A stretch of 64,000 bases of DNA, from NCBI GenBank assembly GCA_004791255.1, contig SRUQ01000003.1:272623-336622 (forward strand). The letters are read 5' to 3'. Position 1 is the stretch's first letter. Every line of letters begins with the position of its first letter. A program made the translations under genes and the position numbers. Source of the DNA: a bacterium M00.F.Ca.ET.205.01.1.1 (GTDB lineage Bacteria; Pseudomonadota; Alphaproteobacteria; Rhizobiales; Rhizobiaceae). Positions 53,517 through 63,136 of the stretch are shown one piece after another. The notes beneath the pieces were generated by a model. The model was given only the letters and a program-made list of their open reading frames with translations. It was not told the DNA's origin and made no database searches.

Positions 53517-56513
53517 GCGGCGCGTTCCGTATTCCCGCCGCCGGCCGCCTCAAGCAGGCCAAGACAGCACGCTTCAGCTTCGACGGGCAGTCCTATGCCG
53601 GCGTCGAGGGCGACACGCTGGCGTCAGCGCTGCTTGCCAATGGCGTCCATCTGGTCGGCCGCTCGTTCAAGTACCACCGGCCGCGGGGCGTGCTGTCGGC
53701 CGGCGCGGAGGAGCCCAACGCACTGGTGCAGATTGTGCGCGACGATGCGCGCAAGACGCCGAACGTGCGGGCGACCGTGCAGGAACTCTATGACGGGCTG
53801 GCCGCCAATTCGCAGAACCGCTGGCCATCGCTGTCCTTCGATGTCAGCGCGGTCAACGATCTGGCCTCGCCGCTGTTTTCGGCCGGGTTCTACTACAAGA
53901 CCTTCATGTGGCCGAAGGCGGCCTGGAAGAGCCTTTACGAGCCCAAGATCCGCGAAGCTGCCGGCCTTGGCATCTCGCCGGACAGGCCGGACCCCGACCA
54001 TTATTCCTCGCGCTATGCGCATTGCGACGTGCTGGTGCTGGGCGGCGGCGCTGCAGGCATCGCGGCGGCATTGGCCGCGGCCGAGACCGGCGTAAGCGTC
54101 ATCCTCGCCGACGAACAGGCCAAGTTCGGCGGCAGCCTGCGTTTCGAAAGCGGCGCCATGATCGATGGCCAGGACGGTTTTGCCTGGGCTCAAGCCGCGG
54201 TGGCCAAGCTCGCCGCCATGGGCAATGTCCGCGTGCTCTCGCGCACGACCGCCTTTGGTTATTACGCGCAGAATTTCGTCGGCCTCGTCGAGCGCGTCAG
54301 CGATCACCTGAAAGCCCCCGGCCACGACCTGCCGCGCGAGCGGCTGTGGCAGGTGAGGGCCAAGCGCGTGATGCTGGCCTCCGGCGCCATCGAGCGCCAC
54401 ATGGTGTTCGCCAACAACGACCGGCCGGGCATCATGCTGGCAGGCGCGGCGCGCACCTATCTCAACCAGTATGGCGTGGCGGTCGGCAGGAATGTCGGCG
54501 TCTACACCGCCAATGATTCCGCCTACGCCGCGGCGATCGACCTGAAGAAAGCCGGCGTCAATGTCGCCGCGATCGTCGACCTGCGCGACAACCCGACCGG
54601 ACCGGTGATCGACGAGGCGAGGGCGCTCGGCATCGAGATCAATTTCGGCCGCGCGGTGATCCGCGCCGGCGGCAAGTTGCGGGTGTCGTCGATGACCGTG
54701 CAGCCGAAGAATGGCGGCGGCGAGCGCACCATTCCCGTCGACGCGATCCTGATGTCGGCAGGCTGGACACCGTCGGTGCATCTGTTCTCGCAATCGCGCG
54801 GCAAGGTCGCCTTCAACGACGAGACCAAGCGCTTCGTGCCCGGCACATATGCGCAGGACTGCGTCTCGGTCGGCGCCTGCAACGGCACTGACGGCCTGTC
54901 GGCGACACTGGACGAAGCCTATGCGGCGGGTGCCAAGGCGGCCAAGGATGCCGGCGCGAAGGATGCCAGTACCAAGACGGGCAAGGGCGCCAAGCCGAAG
55001 GTCGACGCCTCGGAAAGCTGGTCGCGCGGCATGCTGGGCGCAGCCCCCGGCGCCGGTCCGGACACGACCGTCAAGGCCTTCGTCGACTTCCAGAACGACG
55101 TCACCGCCAAGGACATCCGCCAGGCGGTGCATGAGGGCATGCGTTCGATCGAGCACGTCAAGCGCTTCACCACCAACGGCATGGCGACCGACCAGGGCAA
55201 GACCTCCAACATGCATGGTCTGGCGATTGCGGCGGAGACGCTGGGCAAGCCGATCCCGGAGGTCGGCCTCACCACCTTCCGCGCTCCCTATACGCCGGTC
55301 ACTTTCGGCGCGATCGTCAGCCATGCGCGCGGGCCGTTGTTCGACCCGACCCGCAAAACCGCGATCCATCCCTGGGCCGAAGCGCAGGGCGCCGTGTTCG
55401 AGGATGTCGGCCAGTGGAAGCGCGCCTGGTATTTCCCCAAGGCCGGCGAAGACATGCACAAGGCGGTCGACCGCGAATGCGTCGCGGTGCGCAACAAGGC
55501 CGGGCTGTTCGATGCCTCGACGCTGGGCAAGATCGAGGTGGTCGGGCCGGATGCGGCCAAGTTCATGGAACTGCTCTACACCAATCCGTGGGAGAAGCTG
55601 GAGCCGGGCCGCTGCCGCTATGGCATTATGCTGCGCGAGGACGGCTTCATCTATGATGACGGTGTCGTTGGCCGCCTAGCGCCGGACCGCTTCCATGTGA
55701 CGACGACGACCGGCGGCGCGCCGCGCGTCATGAACCACATGGAGGATTATCTCCAGACCGAGTTCCCGCATCTCAATGTCTGGCTGACCTCGATCACCGA
55801 ACAATGGGCCGTCATCGCCGTTCAGGGACCGAAGTCGCGCGACATCATCGCGCCGCTGGTGGAAGGCATCGACATGTCGGACGAGGCGCTGCCGCATATG
55901 TCGGTGCGCGAAGGCAAGATCTGCGGCGTGCCGACCCGGCTGTTCCGCATGTCGTTCACCGGCGAGCGTGGCTTCGAGGTCAACGTGCCGGCCGATTACG
56001 GCCAGGCCGTCTGGGAAGCGCTGTGGGCCGAAGGCCAGAAGCACGGCGCCACCGCCTACGGCACCGAATCCATGCACGTGCTGCGCGCCGAAAAAGGCTA
56101 CATCATCGTCGGCCAGGATACGGACGGCACGGTGACTCCCAACGATGCCGGTCTCGACTGGGCGGTCGGCAAGAAGAAGGCCGATTTTGTCGGCATCCGC
56201 GGCTTGATGCGGCCGGACCTTGTCGCCAAGGGCCGCAAACAGCTGGTCGGCCTGAAGACCAAGGACCCGAAAGTGGTGCTGGAAGAGGGCGCACAGATCG
56301 TCGAGGATCCCAAGCAGCCGATCCCGATGAAGATGATCGGCCATGTCACCTCGAGCTACTGGTCGGAAAATTGCGGTCGCTCCATCGCGCTGGCGCTGGT
56401 CACCGGCGGCCGTGACCGGATGGGCGACACGCTCTACGTGCCAATGCCGAACGGGGTGATCGAAGTGGAGGTTACCGGCATGGTGTTCTTCGACGAAACA
56501 GGAGGCCGCCTCA

Positions 56514-56521
<8 letters not shown>
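53513..56521 (+). CDS. soxA: Sarcosine oxidase alpha subunit
   Basis: 1002 residues, the normal size. Residues about 20-100 are a ferredoxin-like domain without Fe-S Cys (FDGQSYAGVEGDTLASALLA, RSFKYHRPRGVL); about 165-480 bind NAD+ (VLVLGGGAAGIAAALAAAE, FANNDRPGIML); about 610-1000 form a GcvT-like folate-binding domain (AGLFDASTLGKIEVVGPDAA, FTGERGFEVNVPADYG, LRAEKGYIIVGQDTDGTVTP). The last makes 5,10-methylene-tetrahydrofolate from the methyl carbon. An Ala/Lys-rich insert (about 475-500) joins domains. Confidence 0.96.
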
Positions 56522-57394
<873 letters not shown>

Positions 57395-57471
57395 ATCCTG
57401 AAATTTTGGTCGAGAGGCATCTTCCCAAGCCCTCTCCGAATGCGGTATTCAAAGCGCTTTGGAGAGGAAAA

Positions 57472-58257
57472 ATGCCGACAAGAGCCATTGTCTGGGGCGA
57501 GAACGTCCACGAACAGACCAACGCCGCCGTGCGCGACCTCTATCCGCTTGGCATGCACGGTACGATTGCCGCCGCGCTGAACCAGGACAAGGGCATCGAG
57601 GCGACCACCGCCACCCTGCAGGAGCCCGAGCACGGGTTGAGCGAAAGCCGCCTGGCCGCCACCGACGTGCTCCTGTGGTGGGGCCATGCCGCCCATGGCG
57701 AGGTCAAGGACGAGATCGTCGAGCGCGTGCAGAAGCGGGTCTGGGAAGGCATGGGGCTGATCGTGCTCCATTCCGGTCACTACTCGAAGATATTCAAGCG
57801 GCTGATGGGTACGCCCTGTTCGCTGAAATGGCGCGAGGCGGGCGAGCGCGAGCGGGTCTGGGCGATCAACCGCAGCCATCCCATCGCGCAAGGCATCGGC
57901 GAGTGTCTGGAGATCGGCGAAACGGAAATGTACGGCGAGCCCTTCGCGGTGCCGGAGCCGCTGGAGACGGTGTTCGTCTCCTGGTACGAGGGTGGCGAGG
58001 TGTTCCGCTCCGGGCTGACCTATCAGCGCGGCGCCGGCCGCATCTTCTACTTCTCGCCGGGCCACGAGACCTATCCGATCTACCACAATGAGGGCGTGCA
58101 GCAGGTGCTGCGCAACGCCGTGCACTGGGCACACAACCCGGCGCCGGCCTGGTCGGGCATCACCAACGCGCCAAACGTGCCGACGGACAAGGCCAAGGAG
58201 AAGATCGTGCAAAAGGGCCTGCGCCTGCATGCCGATGGCGACAAGGGGTTGAGCTGA
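57472..58257 (+). CDS. ThuA-domain protein (trehalose-utilisation type)
   Basis: 261 residues from ATG 57472 (AGAGGAAAA upstream). ThuA-like glutamine-amidotransferase fold: VWGENVHEQ at the start, [36 protein letters not shown] (the 'nucleophile elbow' region carrying His rather than Cys), and [20 protein letters not shown]. In rhizobia ThuA-type proteins work with Gfo/Idh/MocA dehydrogenases (ThuB) to form 3-keto sugars. Here the next gene is such a dehydrogenase with a TGATG overlap, so the pair probably acts on a sugar or polyol; the substrate is unknown. Confidence 0.85.
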   Translation: MPTRAIVWGENVHEQTNAAVRDLYPLGMHGTIAAALNQDKGIEATTATLQEPEHGLSESRLAATDVLLWWGHAAHGEVKDEIVERVQKRVWEGMGLIVLHSGHYSKIFKRLMGTPCSLKWREAGERERVWAINRSHPIAQGIGECLEIGETEMYGEPFAVPEPLETVFVSWYEGGEVFRSGLTYQRGAGRIFYFSPGHETYPIYHNEGVQQVLRNAVHWAHNPAPAWSGITNAPNVPTDKAKEKIVQKGLRLHADGDKGLS

Positions 58258-59306
58258 TGCATCGCCTACTTTTGCTCGGCACCGGTTGGATCGCGGGGCA
58301 TCATATCGAAGAGTTCGGCGGGATTGCGGGCTGCAGCATCGTCGCCTGCGTCGATCACCTGCCGGGCCGCGCGGCGGCGTTCGCCGCCGCCAACAAGATA
58401 GGCAATTTCTTCGAAAGCCTCGAGGCGGCGATCGCCTGGGGCCAGTTCGATGCCGCCATCAACGCGACGCCGGACGGCGTCCACAAGGCGACGACGTTGG
58501 CCCTGCTTGCCGCCGGGAAACATGTGTTTTGCGAAAAGCCGTTGGCGCCGAACCATGCCGATGCGCTTGCGATGACCGAAGCCGCCGAGGCGGCCGGGCT
58601 CGTCAACATGGTCAACCTGACCTATCGCAACTCACCGGTGATCCAGGAGGCGCGGCGCATGGTGCAGGCCGGCGAGATCGGCGAGCTGCGCCATGTCGAG
58701 GCCAGCTACCGGCAAAGCTGGCTGGTCAGCAAGTCCTGGGGCGATTGGCGAACCGAGGACAAATGGCTGTGGCGCCTGTCGAGCCGGCACGGTTCGACAG
58801 GTGTCTTGGGCGATGTCGGGATCCACATCCTCGACTTCGCCACCTATGGCGCGGCCCAGGATATCGTCAGCCTGCATGCCGATCTGGTGACTTTTCCAAA
58901 GGCGGAGGGTGACCGCATCGGCGACTATGTTCTCGACGCCAATGACAGCATGGCGATGACGGCGCGGCTCAAATCCGGGGCGCTGGCCACCATCGTGGCC
59001 AGCCGCTACACGACCGGCCACGGCAACGATCTGTCGCTGGCCCTGCACGGCACCAAGGGCGCCATCAAGGCGGAGACCGACGGCAAGGCCTCAAACCTGT
59101 CCGCCTGCCTTGGTGCGGATGTCGACGCGCAACACTGGCGCAAATTGCCGCTTCCGGCTGTCAAGCGCAACGCGCTGCGTTTCGCCGAAGCACTCGATAG
59201 CGGGAAGAACGGCGATCCATCCTTCCGTCGCGCCGCTGACATGCAGAGGCTGATCGACGCGGCTTTCGAGAGTTCGGCAGCCAGGCTGCCCGTCTCCATC
59301 GGCTGA
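58257..59306 (+). CDS. Gfo/Idh/MocA-family oxidoreductase
   Basis: 349 residues. N-terminal Rossmann domain LLLLGTGWIAGHHIEEF, then the catalytic EKP motif in GKHVFCEKPLAPNHAD, and the substrate domain with STGVLGDVGIHILDFATYG (G-D-x-G-x-H-x-x-D). It oxidises a sugar or cyclitol with NAD(P). ATG overlaps the ThuA stop by one base, so both are translated together. It ends just before a strong bidirectional hairpin. Confidence 0.9.
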   Translation: MHRLLLLGTGWIAGHHIEEFGGIAGCSIVACVDHLPGRAAAFAAANKIGNFFESLEAAIAWGQFDAAINATPDGVHKATTLALLAAGKHVFCEKPLAPNHADALAMTEAAEAAGLVNMVNLTYRNSPVIQEARRMVQAGEIGELRHVEASYRQSWLVSKSWGDWRTEDKWLWRLSSRHGSTGVLGDVGIHILDFATYGAAQDIVSLHADLVTFPKAEGDRIGDYVLDANDSMAMTARLKSGALATIVASRYTTGHGNDLSLALHGTKGAIKAETDGKASNLSACLGADVDAQHWRKLPLPAVKRNALRFAEALDSGKNGDPSFRRAADMQRLIDAAFESSAARLPVSIG

Positions 59307-59313
59307 TGGATCC

Positions 59314-59339
59314 TTCTGGCCGGCTTGTGCCGGCCAGAA
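59314..59339. terminator. Bidirectional terminator-like hairpin
   Basis: TTCTGGCCGGC-TTGT-GCCGGCCAGAA gives a perfect 11-bp stem between convergent genes. It lies eight bases after the dehydrogenase stop and 15 before the end of the small secreted-protein gene. T-rich sequence follows on the plus strand (CTTTCTATTC). Confidence 0.75.
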
Positions 59340-59353
59340 CTGACTTTCTATTC

Positions 59354-59596
59354 TCAGAACGCGCTGGGCACGATCCACGGATTGATGCTGATGCCAAGGC
59401 GCGGATTTTCAGCGCTTTTTTCCGTGCTGGCCTGCTTCTCGACCGAACCGGTCGAAGCGCAATCGAGCTTCACATTGGTCTTGGTGTCGACGCAGGCTGC
59501 GGCCGGGGCGTGCTTGACCGGGTGGGTGGCGCTGGCAGCAAAAGCCGAGCCCGAGAGGGCCACTACGGCGGCGAGGGTGAGGAGGGTCTTTTTCAT
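59354..59596 (-). CDS. Small secreted protein, DUF680-like
   Basis: 80 residues from ATG 59594-59596 (CCGGAGACTGACC upstream). The signal peptide MKKTLLTLAAVVALSGSAFA is followed by a short mature part with two Cys (AAACVDTKTNVKLDCAST) and a Pro-containing tail (GISINPWIVPSAF). This matches the small DUF680 proteins that I associate with Mesorhizobium; function unknown. Its upstream region contains three copies of a TetR-type palindrome, and a tetR gene lies 180 bases upstream on the same strand, so it is the probable target of that repressor. Confidence 0.75.
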   Translation of the reverse strand: MKKTLLTLAAVVALSGSAFAASATHPVKHAPAAACVDTKTNVKLDCASTGSVEKQASTEKSAENPRLGISINPWIVPSAF

Positions 59597-59624
59597 GGTC
59601 AGTCTCCGGTTTAACGGGTGAATT

Positions 59625-59700
59625 GTTTTCGTACATGTACGATGCAACGTACATATACGTCCGGAGGTTCGTGTCTTCAAGTCGAAACCGTACGTGTACG
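59625..59700. promoter_or_regulatory. Three palindromic operators upstream of the DUF680-like gene
   Basis: CGTACATGTACG (59630-59641, perfect 12-bp palindrome), CGTACATATACG (59648-59659) and CGTACGTGTACG (59689-59700). GTTTTCGTACA (59625-59635) recurs exactly, on the opposite strand, in the tetR promoter at 60468-60478. The size and symmetry suit a TetR dimer; function is inference. Confidence 0.6.
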
Positions 59701-59775
59701 GTAATATTTTCTTAACCAAGAAATTCGCCCCGATTGGGAAGGACACCGAGGACGTATGGAAACGAAAGAGCTGGC

Positions 59776-60420
59776 TCAGCAGTTGGCCGGCGTGTCGCTC
59801 AGCGGCGGCACGTCCTGCGTGCTGAGTGTGGCAAGCGTGAAATCGCACATGCGCTTCACGAAAGCCTGCGGGTCGCCGAAGGGGTAGAAGGGAAAGGTGA
59901 TCAGCAGCGAGATCGTGCCATGGCCGACCGCCCACAGCATGGTGGCTATGGCGCGCGGGTCGCCCTGCAACTTGCCGGCGGCGACGCAGGCCTCGACCCT
60001 GCTGATCAGCACCTTCATTGCCGGATTGCCTTGTTCCATGTCCTCATAGGAGCGGCCTTCCGGCAGCTTGGTCTTTTCGGTCATGAAGACGGTGCGATAT
60101 TCATTGGGATTGCCAAGGCCGAAGGCGGCATATTCCGTCATCACCGCCTGCAAGGCCTCGATCGGATCGTCGGAAGGATGCTCCTCGATGCGGCGGGCCA
60201 GCGTCTCGAACGCGTCTTCGGCCAGGGCAAACAGGATGTCCTGCTTGTCGGCGAAGTAGGAATAGACCGACATCGGAGCATAGCCGACGCGCTTGGCCAG
60301 CTTGCGGATGGTGAGGCCGTCATAGCCTTCTTCCTGCACGAGCTTGTGGGCTGCCTCGACAAGCTCGGAACGCAGTTCGGCTTTCTGTTTCTCGCGGCGT
60401 GTCTGGACGCTCGGCGGCAA
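59776..60420 (-). CDS. TetR-family transcriptional regulator
   Basis: 214 residues if started at TTG 60418-60420; upstream codons stay open, so the exact start is uncertain. The DNA-binding domain is clear: LVEAAHKLVQEEGYDGLTIRKLAKRVGYAPMSVYSYFADKQDILFAL (about residues 20-66). The C-terminal ligand domain contains AAFGLGNPNEYRTVFMTEK and MLWAVGHGTISLLITFP, as in TetR_C_33-like regulators of lipid and xenobiotic functions. Its own promoter carries half of the palindrome found before the DUF680-like gene, suggesting autoregulation and control of both genes. The inducer is unknown. Confidence 0.88.
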   Translation of the reverse strand: MPPSVQTRREKQKAELRSELVEAAHKLVQEEGYDGLTIRKLAKRVGYAPMSVYSYFADKQDILFALAEDAFETLARRIEEHPSDDPIEALQAVMTEYAAFGLGNPNEYRTVFMTEKTKLPEGRSYEDMEQGNPAMKVLISRVEACVAAGKLQGDPRAIATMLWAVGHGTISLLITFPFYPFGDPQAFVKRMCDFTLATLSTQDVPPLSDTPANC

Positions 60421-60456
60421 AATCTTGGGCCTTCGGTTGGGTTTGTGTCTGACTAA

Positions 60457-60484
60457 ATTATATACGCTGTACGAAAACGGACAA
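60457..60484 (-). promoter_or_regulatory. Candidate tetR promoter with operator half-site
   Basis: On the minus strand: -35-like TTGTCC (60479-60484), a 16-base spacer containing GTTTTCGTACA, and a perfect -10 TATAAT (60457-60462). The CGTACA element inside the spacer matches the palindromes near 59.6 kb, so repressor binding would block RNA polymerase. Confidence 0.5.
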
Positions 60485-60631
60485 GAGCCCTGCAGGTTCC
60501 CAAGCGGCAGGTGTCAGACTGGGCCGACACCGCCGCGCGCCTTCGGCGGCAAAGCGCTTCGCGGCGCCGCGGCCAAATCCGCCGGCAGCACCCGTGATCA
60601 GCACCGTTGCTCCGTCAAAACGGCCCATCAT
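60458..60631 (-). pseudogene. Truncated SDR, N-terminal fragment only
   Basis: 57 codons from ATG 60629-60631. The start MMGRFDGATVLITGAAGGFG then RGAAKRFAAEGAR is a normal SDR Rossmann opening, but after the second strand the sequence turns into RCRPSLTPAAW and stops; no N-A-G, Ser or Y-x3-K motifs follow in any frame. It starts eight bases after the phosphotransferase gene on the same strand, so it was once the next gene of that operon. Deletion has fused its remnant to the tetR promoter. A 57-residue functional peptide is unlikely. Confidence 0.75.
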
Positions 60632-60639
60632 GCCCCCCA

Positions 60640-61674
60640 CTACGGCTCGGTGTCGATCAGTTCGACGGCAAGATGCGAAAGCAGTTTTACCGCCTCGCCA
60701 TAGGTCCTGGCCTTTTCGGGATTGGAGGCGTTGCCGTCCAGCGCGCGCTTGTAGACACCCTGGCAGATGGCGGCCAGGCGGAAGAAGGAGAAGGCCAGGA
60801 AGAACGTCCAGTCGCCGATGCCGGTGAGCCCGCGCCGCCGGCAATAGGCAGCGACGTAATCTTCTTCCAACGGCAGACCGAGCGCCCGGCGATCGATGCC
60901 GCCCAAGCCGCGAAAACCGGACGCATGCGGCAAGCGCCATTGCATGCACTGATAGGCGATATCGGCGAAGGGGTGGCCTGATGTCGACAGTTCCCAATCG
61001 AGCACCGCCTGCACGATCGGCTTGTCATGAGCAAACATCAGATTGTCCAGCCGGTAGTCGCCATGGACCAGCGATATCAGGCCATCGTCAGCGGGCTTAT
61101 GCGTTTCCAGCCAGGCGATCAGCCTGTCCATGTCGGCGATGGCGCGGGTTTCCGACGCCCGGTACTGGGTCGTCCAGCGCGCTAGCTGGCGCTCGAAATA
61201 GTTGCCCGGCCGGCCGTAGTCGGCCAGGCCGACGGCCTCGATATCGACATCGTGCAGGGCGGCAAGCGTGCCGTTCATCGCGTCATAGATGGCGGCGCGC
61301 TCTTCGGCGCCTGACGCTTCCGGCAGTGCCGGATCCCAGAAGATGCGGCCGTCGAGAAACTCCATGACATAGAACATGCGGCCGATCGGCGTCGCTTCCC
61401 CGGAAAGATGCAGCATTCGCGGCACCGGCACGGCGGTGCCGGCAAGTGCTGCCATCACCCTGAATTCACGGTCGACCTGGTGCGCCGATTTCAGCAGTTG
61501 CCCCGGCGGCTTGGCACGCAGCACATAGCGGCCGCTGGCAGCCGTCACCAGATAGGTCGGGTTGGATTGGCCGGATTTGAACTTTTCGATGGATCGCAGC
61601 CCGGAAAAACCGGGAATATGCGCTTCGAGATAGGGCGAAAGCGCTGTCTCGTCGAGCGCGTTGGCGTCGCTCAT
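60640..61674 (-). CDS. APH-like phosphotransferase family protein (acyl-CoA catabolism type)
   Basis: 344 residues. Aminoglycoside-phosphotransferase/choline-kinase fold: FKSGQSNPTYLV (nucleotide loop), VLRAKPPGQLL (ATP-binding Lys), VMEFLDGRIFWDPALPE (hinge), catalytic SLVHGDYRLDNLMF and metal-binding VLDWELSTSGHPFAD. The P-P-G-x-L and F-x-D-P-A-L-P-E pattern matches the kinase domain of ACAD10/11-type proteins, thought to phosphorylate 4-hydroxyacyl-CoAs before an acyl-CoA dehydrogenase acts; a matching dehydrogenase is encoded at 63137. Antibiotic resistance is not implied. The start overlaps the MaoC gene stop by four bases. Confidence 0.88.
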   Translation of the reverse strand: MSDANALDETALSPYLEAHIPGFSGLRSIEKFKSGQSNPTYLVTAASGRYVLRAKPPGQLLKSAHQVDREFRVMAALAGTAVPVPRMLHLSGEATPIGRMFYVMEFLDGRIFWDPALPEASGAEERAAIYDAMNGTLAALHDVDIEAVGLADYGRPGNYFERQLARWTTQYRASETRAIADMDRLIAWLETHKPADDGLISLVHGDYRLDNLMFAHDKPIVQAVLDWELSTSGHPFADIAYQCMQWRLPHASGFRGLGGIDRRALGLPLEEDYVAAYCRRRGLTGIGDWTFFLAFSFFRLAAICQGVYKRALDGNASNPEKARTYGEAVKLLSHLAVELIDTEP

Positions 61675-62171
61675 GCGGTCTCGGGCTGGCGCTCGATCAA
61701 GGTCAGCGTAAGCCAGCGGGCGGTCAGCGCGGGTTTCTTCGAGCCCTCGATCTCGATTGTCACGTCATGGGCGGTCTGCACCCAGCCCGATGGTCTGACC
61801 TTGACGTCGGCCAGCACGAAACGGGTGCGGATGCGCGCGCCGGTCTTCACCGGGGCGAGGAAGCGCAGCGAATCGAAGCCGTGGTTGACACCCATCTTGC
61901 CGTTTTCCAGCGGCGGCATGGTCTCGAAGGTCATGGCCGACAACAGCGACAGCGACAGGAAGCCATGCGCGATGGTGCCGCCGAACGGCGTTTCGCGCTT
62001 GGCCCGGTCCGGGTCGCAGTGGATGAATTGGTGATCGTCGGTGGCGTCGGCGAACTGGTCGATCATGCGCTGTGTGACCACGCGCCAGGGCGAGACGCCG
62101 ACTTCCTTGCCGACGCTGGCCACAAGCACATCGAGACTGATCGGTTCCACGCGGATGTCCTCCAGTTTCAC
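61671..62171 (-). CDS. MaoC-like (R)-specific enoyl-CoA hydratase
   Basis: 166 residues from GTG 62169-62171; GGAGG abuts the GTG, so the exact start is uncertain, but no better start was found. Hot-dog fold with the hydratase motif FADATDDHQFIHCDPDRAKRETPFGGTIAHGFLSLSL, containing the catalytic Asp and His. It hydrates trans-2-enoyl-CoA or dehydrates the (R)-3-hydroxy form. Coupled to the phosphotransferase gene and preceded by an SDR gene, it fits a short fatty-acyl-CoA pathway. Confidence 0.88.
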   Translation of the reverse strand: MKLEDIRVEPISLDVLVASVGKEVGVSPWRVVTQRMIDQFADATDDHQFIHCDPDRAKRETPFGGTIAHGFLSLSLLSAMTFETMPPLENGKMGVNHGFDSLRFLAPVKTGARIRTRFVLADVKVRPSGWVQTAHDVTIEIEGSKKPALTARWLTLTLIERQPETA

Positions 62172-62196
62172 CTCCGGCTTCCGCGGCCGGAAAATG

Positions 62197-63012
62197 TCAT
62201 TCCTTGAACAAGGTTAGCCCATGCTGCACCGACTGTCCGCCATCGATCGGCAGGATGGCGCCGGTGACGTAGCTGCCTGCACGGCTGCACAAATAGAGGG
62301 TTGCGCCGGCAATGTCATCCGGGGCGCCGATACGGCCGATCGGAACATGACCGCCGACGTGCCTCGCCTGTTCGCCGGTGCCGGTGGCGAAGGCCGTCAT
62401 CCGGCTCTGGAAGGGGCCAGGGGCAAAGGCATTGACGGTGATGCGACGACCGGCGAGCTCCAGCGCCAGGGTGCGCGTCAGATGGTGAACCGCGGCCTTC
62501 GAGGCGGTGTAGGAATAGGCGTCGTCGGCCAGCGGCTGCGTGCCCATCACCGAACCCAGATTGATCACCCGGGCCGGATCGGCGTCGCTGGCGGCGGCAT
62601 CGAGCAGCGGCAGCAATTCGCGCGTCAGATGGAAGACGGCGGTGACATTGACGCCCAGCACCTTGGCCCAGGCGTGATAGGGAAAGCTTTCCAGCGGCGC
62701 GCCCCAGGAAATGCCGGCATTGTTGATCAGTATATGCAGCCGGTCGGTCCGCGTCTTGACCTCGCCGACGAGGGCGGCAATGCCGACCTCGCTGGAGACG
62801 TCGCCGGTAAAGCCTTCGGCCCGGCCGGGAGCGCCAAGCCCGTTCAACTCATCGGCGACCTTGATGCAATCTTCGCCCTTGCGCGAGGCGATCATCACCG
62901 TTGCGCCGGCGTTGACGAGGGCCGTGGCCGCCATGCGGCCGATGCCGGTGGCGCCGCCCGTCACCAGCGCGGTCTTGCCGACGACCGAAAACAGCTCGTC
63001 CAGATAGCCCAT
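62197..63012 (-). CDS. Short-chain dehydrogenase, probably acting on a hydroxyacyl-CoA
   Basis: 271 residues from ATG 63010-63012 (MGYLDELFSVVGKTALVTGG). SDR motifs: TGGATGIGRMAATALV, NNAGISWGAPLE, catalytic Ser in INLGSVMGTQ, SYTASKAAVHHLT (Y-x3-K), and FAPGPFQSRM. ASRKGED after strand 2 suggests NADP(H). The extended N-terminus and SWGAPLESFPYHAW resemble SDRs found beside acyl-CoA dehydrogenase genes. It is the first gene of the leftward acyl-CoA set and diverges from the dehydrogenase with 124 bases between. Confidence 0.88.
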   Translation of the reverse strand: MGYLDELFSVVGKTALVTGGATGIGRMAATALVNAGATVMIASRKGEDCIKVADELNGLGAPGRAEGFTGDVSSEVGIAALVGEVKTRTDRLHILINNAGISWGAPLESFPYHAWAKVLGVNVTAVFHLTRELLPLLDAAASDADPARVINLGSVMGTQPLADDAYSYTASKAAVHHLTRTLALELAGRRITVNAFAPGPFQSRMTAFATGTGEQARHVGGHVPIGRIGAPDDIAGATLYLCSRAGSYVTGAILPIDGGQSVQHGLTLFKE

Positions 63013-63136
63013 CCCAATCCTCCGCGCCCTGCCTCGACACGCGCGCACGCTACAGTTCGCGTTGACAAGGCTATCCGAAGTACGGTCATCCTTGCCACTG
63101 ACAAAATGCCCCGCCTGCATGAAGGGTTAGCGACCG

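Noticed and set aside
60640..61674. Aminoglycoside resistance gene
   Set aside because: The APH fold is present, but sequence features and neighbours (MaoC, SDR, acyl-CoA dehydrogenase) point to acyl-CoA catabolism.
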